NCBI GenBank assembly: GCA_036389195.1 | Contig: DASVQH010000268.1 | Location: 1 to 9,115 of the forward strand | Direction of reading: 5' to 3' | Length of the DNA stretch: 9,115 nt | Source: JACCYI01 sp036389195 | GTDB taxonomy: Bacteria > Actinomycetota > Thermoleophilia > Solirubrobacterales > Solirubrobacteraceae | Shown: piece by piece, positions 1 through 8,197 of the stretch | Layout: every line of letters starts with the position of its first letter | Numbering within the stretch: position 1 is the first letter of the stretch | Position numbers and translations under genes: made by a program | The notes under the pieces: generated by a model | Told to the model about the DNA's origin: nothing | Database searches by the model: none | The model's input: the letters and a program-made list of their open reading frames with translations, nothing else

Positions 1-420
1 CACGCCCGCGCGCACGCCGCCCGAGAAATCCGCCTTGATGCGCGCGAGGACGGCCTCGGAGCGGCGGTCGGCGTCGAAGCGCTCGACGTCGAGCCCGAGC
101 CGCTCGGCCCGCGCCCACAGGTGCGGGTCCTCCAGCCGCCCCTGGTCGGCGTAGAGCGCGTCGTGCATCGGCCAGAACGCGCCCTGCAGCGCGGCCGCCT
201 CGGCGGCGGCCGACGCGGGCCACGCCCGCGGGTGCTTGGAGCGGACCGGGAAGTGGCGGAAGACCAGCCGCACGCCGCCCGCGCCGAGCTTGCGATCGAC
301 CGCCGCGCAGAACGGGCACTCGAAGTCGGCGTACACGATCACCACCCGCCCGTCCTCCGGGCCCCGCACGTGGTCCTGCGGGCCCAGCGGCGGCGGCGGT
401 GCGCTGGTGAGCGGCGTCAG
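1..420 (-). CDS. DsbA/thioredoxin-fold oxidoreductase (partial, 3' end outside window)
   Basis: Reading the minus strand from 420 gives an open frame of 140 codons that runs off the left edge, so the C-terminus is missing. It carries DFECPFC, a CxxC redox site at residues 35-38 counted from a CTG at 420, followed by a VFRHFPV segment and an Ala-rich helix ending FWPMHDALY. These are typical of cytosolic DsbA-like thioredoxin-fold proteins (Thioredoxin_4 type), which catalyse thiol-disulfide exchange. The stretch DHVRGPEDG just before the first strand is also family-like and argues for a start upstream of the first conventional codon, GTG at 369-367. No ATG, GTG or TTG occurs in frame close upstream; the only candidate is CTG at 420-418, which overlaps the peroxiredoxin stop (CTGA). 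No signal peptide or membrane segment is visible. It follows the peroxiredoxin gene directly, so a shared redox role is plausible but inferred. The family call is firm; the start and substrate are not. Confidence 0.8.
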   Translation of the reverse strand, partial: MTPLTSAPPPPLGPQDHVRGPEDGRVVIVYADFECPFCAAVDRKLGAGGVRLVFRHFPVRSKHPRAWPASAAAEAAALQGAFWPMHDALYADQGRLEDPHLWARAERLGLDVERFDADRRSEAVLARIKADFSGGVRAGV

Positions 421-875
421 ACCTTCTCGAGGCCGTCGAAGATGAGGTTCGCGCCGGGCAGGTCCCCCGGCGACGGCGCCTCGTAGCTCCAGCGCACGAC
501 CCCGTCGGACCCGACGATCACCAGCGCGCGCTGCGGGAAGCCGCCCGGGTGCAGGACGCCGAAGGCGCGGCAGGTCTCGCCCTTGGGCTCGAAGTCGGAG
601 AGCTGCTCGATCGTGATGCCGAGCTTCTCCTTGAAGGCCTGCTGGGACCAGGTCGCGTCGCAGGAGACGCCGTAGAGCGTCGCGCCGCGCTCGGCGAACT
701 CGGCGAGGACCTCCTCGTAGACGTTCAGCTGGTCCGTGCAGACCGGCGAGAACGCGAACGGGTAGAAGACGAGGACGCTCGTCTGGCCCTCGAGGTTGGC
801 CCGCGTGAACGCGTCGCCGTCGTAGCGCGCCAAGGAGAACTCGGGCGCGGGGCGCCCGGCCTCGATGACGGCCAT
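417..875 (-). CDS. Peroxiredoxin, AhpE/thioredoxin-fold type
   Basis: This 152-residue protein is full length for an AhpC/TSA-family peroxiredoxin, a cytosolic thiol peroxidase that reduces hydrogen peroxide, organic peroxides or peroxynitrite. The active-site segment YPFAFSPVCTDQL places the peroxidatic cysteine at C46, with P39 and S43 at the positions of the PxxxTxxC motif (Ser replacing the usual Thr) and R116 as the likely conserved arginine. The layout resembles AhpE-type enzymes. C72 (in VSCDATW) and C102 (in GETCRAF) are candidate resolving cysteines; which one acts cannot be told from sequence, and an external thiol partner is also possible. Its ATG overlaps the rpsO stop by one base (TGATG), with no strong Shine-Dalgarno sequence, so translation is probably coupled to rpsO. 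Its own stop overlaps the CTG of the downstream DsbA-like gene, a possible source of reducing or oxidising equivalents. The electron donor is unknown. Confidence 0.93.
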   Translation of the reverse strand: MAVIEAGRPAPEFSLARYDGDAFTRANLEGQTSVLVFYPFAFSPVCTDQLNVYEEVLAEFAERGATLYGVSCDATWSQQAFKEKLGITIEQLSDFEPKGETCRAFGVLHPGGFPQRALVIVGSDGVVRWSYEAPSPGDLPGANLIFDGLEKV

Positions 876-1140
876 CAGCGCCGGAGGCCGAGCTCGCGGA
901 TCAGCGACCGGTAGCCCTCGAGGTCCTTCTTCTGAAGGTAGTCGAGGAACCGGCGGCGTCGGCCGACGAGCATCAGCAGCCCGCGGCGGGAGTGGTGGTC
1001 GTGCTTGTGCTCGCGCAGGTGCCCGGTCAGCTCGTTGATGCGCTGGGTGAGCATGGCGATCTGCACCTCGGTGCGCCCGGTGTCCTCCGGGGAACGCCCG
1101 AAACGGGTGGTGATCTCCTGCTTCTGCTCGGCGGTGAGGC

Positions 1141-1144
<4 letters not shown>
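875..1144 (-). CDS. rpsO: 30S ribosomal protein S15
   Basis: The 89-residue product is the standard length for S15, the primary-binding 30S protein that recognises the central-domain three-way junction of 16S rRNA and contributes to an intersubunit bridge. Family signatures are clear: GRSPEDTGRTEVQIAMLT near residues 15-32, the HLREHKHDHHSRRGL segment with its conserved His/Asp/Ser-Arg pairs, and LVGRRRRFLDYLQ followed by YRSLIRELGLRR at the C-terminus. The ATG at 1144-1142 overlaps the stop of the upstream diguanylate cyclase gene (ATGA), and no good ribosome binding site is seen, so expression may depend on coupling. A TACCCT hexamer (minus strand, 1162-1157) could be a -10 element for a separate rpsO promoter, but no convincing -35 accompanies it. 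The usual downstream neighbour pnp is absent; a peroxiredoxin gene follows instead. Confidence 0.98.
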
Positions 1145-2055
<911 letters not shown>

Positions 2056-2060
2056 CCGTA

Positions 2061-2086
2061 GGCATACCCGTCGACACGCTCGTCAA
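2061..2086 (-). promoter_or_regulatory. Possible promoter of the diguanylate cyclase gene
   Basis: On the minus strand a TTGACG hexamer (2086-2081) is followed, after a short 14-nt spacer, by TATGCC (2066-2061). The GTG start at 2055 begins six bases after that, which would fit a leaderless transcript. The -35 is good but the spacing is short and the -10 lacks the final T, so this is only a candidate. It lies between the palindrome array and the gene, where a promoter would be expected if ribF transcripts end before this point. Confidence 0.3.
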
Positions 2087-2140
2087 GGCGCGATATCCCT
2101 GCGTCTGGCGCTCGTACGATCGTCCAGAAACCAACCGGAA

Positions 2141-2257
2141 AGGGGTCAGACCCCTCGCTGCACGAACTGAAGCGAGGGGTCTGACCCCTTGCTATACGAA
2201 GTGAAGCGAGGGGTCTGACCCCTTGCTATACGAAGTGAAGCGAGGGGTCAGACCCCT
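2141..2257. repeat. Four-copy palindrome array with 34-bp period
   Basis: Four 15-bp palindromes of form AGGGGTC-N-GACCCCT start at 2141, 2175, 2209 and 2243, exactly 34 bp apart. The central base is A, T, T, A in that order, so by this base copies 1 and 4 are inverted relative to 2 and 3. The three 19-bp spacers are direct repeats: the second and third are identical (TGCTATACGAAGTGAAGCG), and the first is diverged but shares its GAAGCG-like end (CGCTGCACGAACTGAAGCG). The array fills most of the gap between ribF and the diguanylate cyclase gene, and copy four overlaps the last codons and stop of ribF. Each palindrome could form a short hairpin in RNA or single-stranded DNA, but no T-run follows, so it is not a classical terminator. 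It resembles dispersed extragenic palindromic (REP-like) elements. Function is unknown. Confidence 0.92.
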
Positions 2258-3147
2258 CTGGCGGCCTCCACGTCGGCGTGCATCTGCTCGACGAGCTCCT
2301 CCACCGAGTCGAAGCGACGCTCCCCGCGCAGGCGCTGCAGGAACGCGAGCCGCAGCTCGCGCCCGTAGAGGTCGCCGTCGAACCCGATCAGGTAGGCCTC
2401 GACCAGCACGCCGCGGCCGGTCACGAAGGTCGGGCGCACGCCCACGTTGGTCGCGGCCGGCCACCAGCGCCAGCCCGCGCCGTCGCCGCCGCCCTCGTCC
2501 TGGACCGCCGCGCGGCAGGCGTAGACGCCGTGGCCCGGGTAGATCAGCGCGTTGTCGGGGACGAGGTTGGCGGTCGGGTAGCCGAGCGTGCGGCCGCGCT
2601 CGTCGCCGTGGACCACCGGCCCGCGCAGCTGGTAGGGCGAGCCCAGGAAGCGGTTGGCCTGCTCGACGTCGCCGGCCAGCACCAGGCCGCGGATGTGGGT
2701 CGAGGAGACGATCTCGCCGGCCACCTCGACGAGCGGGACGACGCGGGTCTCGAACGCCGTCTGGGACCGCAGCAGCGCGGCGTCGCCCTGGGCCTTGTGG
2801 CCGAAGCGGAAGTTCTCGCCCACCGAGACGCGCGTGGCCCCGAGCTTCGCGACGAGCACGCTGTCGACGAACTCCTGCGCCGACTGCGCGGCGAAGCGCT
2901 CGTCGAACGGGATGACCACGAGCTCCTGCACCCCGAGCCCGGCGATCAGGTCGACCTTGGTCTCCAGCGAGGTCAGCAGCTTGGGCGCCGCGTCCGGCGC
3001 CACGACGGCGCGCGGGTGCGGCTCGAAGGTCAGCACGGTGTCCGCGCCGCGGATGACCTCGCGGTGGCCGAGGTGCACGCCGTCGAACTCGCCGACCGCG
3101 ACGCGGCGCGGGCGGGGCTCGGCATCGGCCAGGAGCGTCGTCCTCAT
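2248..3147 (-). CDS. ribF: Bifunctional riboflavin kinase / FAD synthetase
   Basis: This 299-residue cytosolic enzyme converts riboflavin to FMN (kinase) and FMN to FAD (adenylyltransferase). The N-terminal nucleotidyltransferase domain shows GEFDGVHLGH at 19-28, FEPHP at 41-45, GENFRFGH at 110-117 and SSTHIR at 148-153. The C-terminal flavokinase domain shows GRTLGYPTANL at 185-195, PGHGVYAC, and NVGVRPTF. Two oddities: the first motif has Glu where most homologues have Asn (GNFDG), and only about a dozen residues separate GHREVI from FEPHP, where most RibF proteins have a longer helix. A Gly-rich insert (DEGGGDGAG) sits in the kinase domain. The ATG at 3147 overlaps the truB stop (ATGA), placing ribF at the end of this operon, as is common. 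Its final Arg-Gly-Val-stop is encoded by the fourth copy of the palindrome array. Confidence 0.96.
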   Translation of the reverse strand: MRTTLLADAEPRPRRVAVGEFDGVHLGHREVIRGADTVLTFEPHPRAVVAPDAAPKLLTSLETKVDLIAGLGVQELVVIPFDERFAAQSAQEFVDSVLVAKLGATRVSVGENFRFGHKAQGDAALLRSQTAFETRVVPLVEVAGEIVSSTHIRGLVLAGDVEQANRFLGSPYQLRGPVVHGDERGRTLGYPTANLVPDNALIYPGHGVYACRAAVQDEGGGDGAGWRWWPAATNVGVRPTFVTGRGVLVEAYLIGFDGDLYGRELRLAFLQRLRGERRFDSVEELVEQMHADVEAARGV

Positions 3148-3953
3148 CCGCGGAACCCTACGACGGGCTTCAGGCTGCCGTCCGGCCGGGGCTCGGCCAG
3201 CGCGATCAGCCCGTCCGCGTCGCGCAGGCGGACCGTGTCCGCGGCCGGCGCGGGCGCCTCGGCCACCGTCACCGCCACGCCGTGGGCGGCGCGCCGGGCG
3301 TCCTCGCCGGCCAGGTCGACGGCGGGCAGGTGGGCCAGCGCGTCGTCGAGCCCGATCGGGCGCTCCGGGTCGGCGGCGGCGACGTCGAAGCGACCGATGC
3401 GCGTCCGGCGCAGCTCGAGGCAGTAGGCGTCGCCCAGGTCGGCGATCAGCGCCCGCACGTAGGTGCCCGACGAGCACTCGATCGCGAACGCCGCGCGCTC
3501 GCCGTCGCGCCACAGCAGCTCGAAGCGCGTCACGTCGACCTCGCGCTCCGGGAGGTCGAGCGGCTCGCCGCGCCGGGCCGCGGCGTAGGCGCGCACGCCG
3601 CCGACCTTCACCGCGCTGTAAGCCGGCGGGCGCTGGCGCAGCCGCCCCGTCGGCAGGACGAGCGGCTCGGCCGGCGGCTCGCCGGGCTCGACGTCGCCCT
3701 CCGGGTCGCCGGTGGAGGAGCGCCAGCCGAGCCGCGCCACCGTCTCGTACGCCTTGGGCAGCGCCATCAGGTACCGCTGGACGCGCGTGGCGCGCCCGAC
3801 GAGCACCAGCAGCAGCCCGGTCGCGAACGGGTCGAGGGTCCCGGCGTGCCCGACGCGCGTCCCCCGGGGCAGCCCGCGGCGGACGGCGGCGACCACGTCG
3901 TGGGAGGTCTTGCCGGCCGGCTTGTCGATCAGCAGGACGCCGTCGCCGGTCAC
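3144..3953 (-). CDS. truB: tRNA pseudouridine-55 synthase
   Basis: The 269-residue product is TruB, which isomerises U55 in the T-loop of elongator tRNAs to pseudouridine and also acts as a tRNA folding chaperone. Evidence is the N-terminal LLIDKPAGKTSHDVV, then GHAGTLDPFATGLL with catalytic Asp at D41, YETVARLG, RPPAYSAVKVGGVRAY, and SGTYVRALIADLG followed by LRRTRIGRF. A C-terminal region of roughly 60 residues ending SLKPVVGFRG corresponds to the TruB C-terminal/PUA-like part. Loops before RPPAYSAV and after IADLG are shorter than in enterobacterial TruB, giving a compact enzyme. The start is GTG at 3953-3951, which overlaps the DHH gene's stop (GTGA); an open frame continues upstream but without family similarity. 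Its stop overlaps the ribF ATG. Confidence 0.96.
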   Translation of the reverse strand: MTGDGVLLIDKPAGKTSHDVVAAVRRGLPRGTRVGHAGTLDPFATGLLLVLVGRATRVQRYLMALPKAYETVARLGWRSSTGDPEGDVEPGEPPAEPLVLPTGRLRQRPPAYSAVKVGGVRAYAAARRGEPLDLPEREVDVTRFELLWRDGERAAFAIECSSGTYVRALIADLGDAYCLELRRTRIGRFDVAAADPERPIGLDDALAHLPAVDLAGEDARRAAHGVAVTVAEAPAPAADTVRLRDADGLIALAEPRPDGSLKPVVGFRG

Positions 3954-4939
3954 GACACCGGCGCGAGCGCGGTGCTGACCGCCCCGCGGAGGAACGTCAC
4001 GAGCTCCTCCCATTCCAGCGCGGTGGTGAAGCCCGCGGCGCGGCGATGCCCCCCGCCGCCCTGCGCGCGGGCGATCGCGGAGACGTCGACGCGGTCGTCG
4101 ACGGCACGCAGCGAGACCTTGCGCGCCCCGGCGCCGCCCGAGCCGAGCCGGTCGCGCACGAGCGCCGCCACGGCGGTCCCCTCGAGCGCCCGCAGGTGGT
4201 CGACGACGCCCTCGGAGTAGGCCTCCTCGGCGCCGACCGCCTCGTAGTCGCCGCGGGACAGCTGGGTCACGGTCAGCAGGCCGCCCTCGTAGCGCTCCAC
4301 GTTGGCCAGGCCGCGGGCCAGCAGGTCGAGCTTGGCCTGCGGGACGCCCTCGTAGAGCCGTCGGTACACGCCCTGCACGTCGACGCCGGCGTCGATCAGG
4401 TCGGCGGCCATCACGTGGGCGCGGCGGCCGGTGTTCTCGTACATGAACCGCCCGGTGTCGGTGACCAGGCCCATGTAGAGCGCCTCGGCCATCTCGGGCG
4501 ACGGGCGCACGCCGAGCTCGCCGGCCAGGTCCCAGACGATCTCCGCCGTGCACGACGCGTCCGGCACGACGTGGTCGATCGTCCCGAAGTGCGTGTTGTC
4601 GTGGTGGTGGTCGATGTTGAGCACCGGCCCGCCGGAGGCCTTGAGCTCGTCGGCGGGGTTGCGGTCGATGTTGCCGCAGTCGAGGAACACCACGGTCCGG
4701 TCGCCGAGGTCCGCCGGCGGCGCGGTGACCAGCCCGTCGAGCTCGAGCGAGCGGTACTCGTAGGGCAGCGGGAACTCGTCGGGCGCCATGAACATCACCG
4801 AGTCCTTGCCCAGCGCGCGCAGCAGCGAATGCATGCCGACCAGCGACCCCAGCGCGTCGCCGTCGGGGCCCTCGTGGGTGACCAGCAGGAAGCGTTCGCC
4901 GTCGCGCAGGGCGCCGAGGACGGCGTCACGCGCGCTCAC
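3950..4939 (-). CDS. nrnA: DHH-family phosphoesterase (NrnA-like nanoRNase/pAp phosphatase)
   Basis: The 329-residue protein has the DHH/DHHA1 layout of bifunctional oligoribonuclease/pAp phosphatases, which degrade 2-5 nt RNA fragments and dephosphorylate 3'-phosphoadenosine 5'-phosphate. Metal-binding motifs are in order: THEGPDGDALGS (D26 and D28), FLDCGNIDR (D87), NIDHHHDN (the DHH triad at 110-112) and LVTDTGRFMYEN (D161). The C-terminal DHHA1 substrate-binding domain carries GGGGH at 294-298 followed by RRAAGF. GTG at 4939 is the only near start, because an in-frame TGA lies five codons upstream (4954-4952). A 52-nt gap separates it from rbfA, with nothing recognisable in it. The rbfA-nrnA-truB order matches the operon in many Firmicutes and Actinobacteria. 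The substrate preference (nanoRNA, pAp or pApA) cannot be read from the sequence; hydrolysis of pGpG or c-di-AMP products is another possibility in this family. Confidence 0.93.
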   Translation of the reverse strand: MSARDAVLGALRDGERFLLVTHEGPDGDALGSLVGMHSLLRALGKDSVMFMAPDEFPLPYEYRSLELDGLVTAPPADLGDRTVVFLDCGNIDRNPADELKASGGPVLNIDHHHDNTHFGTIDHVVPDASCTAEIVWDLAGELGVRPSPEMAEALYMGLVTDTGRFMYENTGRRAHVMAADLIDAGVDVQGVYRRLYEGVPQAKLDLLARGLANVERYEGGLLTVTQLSRGDYEAVGAEEAYSEGVVDHLRALEGTAVAALVRDRLGSGGAGARKVSLRAVDDRVDVSAIARAQGGGGHRRAAGFTTALEWEELVTFLRGAVSTALAPVS

Positions 4940-4991
4940 GCGAGCACCGCCTCAGCAGACGAGGCGTCCCGTGCGGAGGACCCGCGGGGTC

Positions 4992-5333
4992 TCACGCCGG
5001 CCCCTCCCCCAGCAGCTCGTTGATGCGCAGGCTGCGGTCGAGCGAGTCGTCGTACGCGAACTCCAGCGTCGGCGTGTGCTTGATGCGCAGCTCGGTGGCC
5101 ACGCGCCGCTGCAGGTAGCCGTGGGCAGAGCGCAAGCCGGCCAGCGAGCGCTCGCGGACGGCCTCGTCGCCCAGCACCGACACGTAGACGCGGGCATGCC
5201 GAAGGTCGGGGGCTGTCTCGACGGCGGTCACGGTGACGAAGCCGACACGCGGATCCTTGAGGTCGGAGGCGATGGCGTCGGAGAGGACTTCCCGGACGGC
5301 CTCGTCGACCCGCCGCATGCGGTCGCCGGTCAT
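4992..5333 (-). CDS. rbfA: 30S ribosome-binding factor A
   Basis: The 113-residue product has the single KH-like fold of RbfA, which binds the 30S subunit and assists late maturation of the 5' end of 16S rRNA, notably under cold conditions. Diagnostic segments are RMRRVDEAVREVLSDAIASDLKDPRVGFVTVT and LRHARVYVSVLGDE, followed by a helix and the terminal strand ELRIKHTPTLEFAYDDSLDR. The ATG at 5333-5331 is chosen because GGAG stands eight bases upstream and because it overlaps the ylxP stop (ATGA); nine extra upstream codons in the same frame have no family match. Length is normal for actinobacterial-type RbfA. It sits between ylxP and the DHH phosphoesterase gene in the expected order. Confidence 0.96.
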   Translation of the reverse strand: MTGDRMRRVDEAVREVLSDAIASDLKDPRVGFVTVTAVETAPDLRHARVYVSVLGDEAVRERSLAGLRSAHGYLQRRVATELRIKHTPTLEFAYDDSLDRSLRINELLGEGPA

Positions 5334-5635
5334 GCTACTGACTCCAGGTCGTCCCACGACGCCAGGCGCCGCTCGATCCGCGCGCCCTGCTCCAGGCGCG
5401 CGTCGAGGTAGCGCCCGACGTCGTCGGCGCGCTCGGCGGCGATCGTCGCCGAGCGCCCGACGAGGCTGACCGCGAGCGTCGAGCGCTGCCAGGTGTCCTG
5501 GTGGGCCACCTCCGCGACCGACGCCCCGTGGCGCTGGCGCAGGTGGGCCTTGATCGAGTTGAGCTCCGAGCGCTTGGCCTTCAGCGAGCCGGCGTCGGGG
5601 AAGTGCAGGTGCACGCGCAGGATCGCGACGAACAC
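5330..5635 (-). CDS. ylxP: YlxP-like DUF503 family protein
   Basis: This 101-residue protein matches the DUF503 (YlxP) family, which is small, cytosolic and still without a settled biochemical function; its constant location between infB and rbfA suggests a role linked to ribosomes or translation. Family features visible are the N-terminal strand MFVAILRVHLHFPDAGSLKAKR, with its conserved SLKxKR turn, a helix with LRQRHGASVAEV, and a VAHQDTWQRSTLAVSLVG segment with the characteristic W-x-R. The start is GTG at 5635-5633, four bases after the infB stop, with no strong ribosome binding site. The stop overlaps the rbfA ATG, so the two are likely coupled. Confidence 0.92.
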   Translation of the reverse strand: MFVAILRVHLHFPDAGSLKAKRSELNSIKAHLRQRHGASVAEVAHQDTWQRSTLAVSLVGRSATIAAERADDVGRYLDARLEQGARIERRLASWDDLESVA

Positions 5636-5639
5636 GCGG

Positions 5640-7927
<2,288 letters not shown>

Positions 7928-7955
<28 letters not shown>

Positions 7956-8197
7956 GTCTGAATGAAGTCTAGGGTGTCCTGAGGGATGTCAACGGGGGCT
8001 TTGAGCGCCCGCTGGAAACCGCGGCGCTTGTGCGCAGCGGAAAAGCAGTCCTGCGACTCGTGCAGCCATGCCCCGCGGCCGGGGAGAGCAGCGGCCGGGT
8101 CCGGCACGAGTCGACCATCCAATCTAGCGAAGCGACGCAGCTCCGCCCGGCTCCCGCGCCGGCCGCAGCCGGCGCAGGTGCGCTCCGGCGCCGTCAG
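7928..8197 (-). CDS. ylxR: YlxR family RNA-binding protein (DUF448)
   Basis: The 89-residue product fits the YlxR/DUF448 family, small proteins encoded between nusA and infB and proposed to bind RNA or act as a nucleoid-associated regulator. Family features are PERTCAGCGRR (C8 and C11, a CxxC), ELRRFARLDG, DPAAALPGRGAWLH with GRGAW at 40-44, a lone C51, and AHKRRGFQRAL. Because the CxxC is at the very N-terminus, the start must precede it. No ATG, GTG or TTG is in frame nearby, leaving CTG at 8197-8195, which overlaps the nusA stop (CTGA). The first later start, a TTG inside the LDG segment, would delete the signature. The gene's end overlaps infB by 28 nt and contains a promoter-like sequence. 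Codons such as AGA, TTG, GAT and CTA make it less GC-biased than its neighbours. Confidence 0.9.
7966..7992 (-). promoter_or_regulatory. Putative internal promoter ahead of infB
   Basis: On the minus strand a perfect TTGACA (7992-7987) is followed after 15 nt by TAGACT (7971-7966), which matches the TAnnnT form of actinobacterial -10 elements. Transcription would begin only a few bases before the infB ATG at 7955, giving a nearly leaderless mRNA, consistent with the lack of a Shine-Dalgarno sequence there. The spacer is two bases shorter than ideal. The element lies within the last codons of ylxR. Confidence 0.5.

Noticed and set aside
2141..2257. CRISPR-like array
   Set aside because: Repeats are only 15 bp and palindromic, spacers are 19 bp and two are identical, and no cas genes are near. 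This is a tandem palindrome array.
2141..2257. Intrinsic terminator of ribF
   Set aside because: The hairpins are GC-rich but the stem is at most 7 bp with almost no loop and no T-run follows on the minus strand; some effect on transcription is possible but unsupported.
4940..4991. Possible small gene or regulatory element in the 52-nt rbfA-nrnA gap
   Set aside because: No start with ribosome binding site, no hairpin with T-run and no promoter-like pair was seen; an in-frame stop for nrnA is the only notable item.
2654..5023. A 789-codon plus-strand open frame opposite ribF, truB and nrnA
   Set aside because: It spans three well-supported opposite-strand genes and their junctions and consists of Arg/Ala/Pro-rich low-complexity sequence, as expected of a GC-rich shadow frame.
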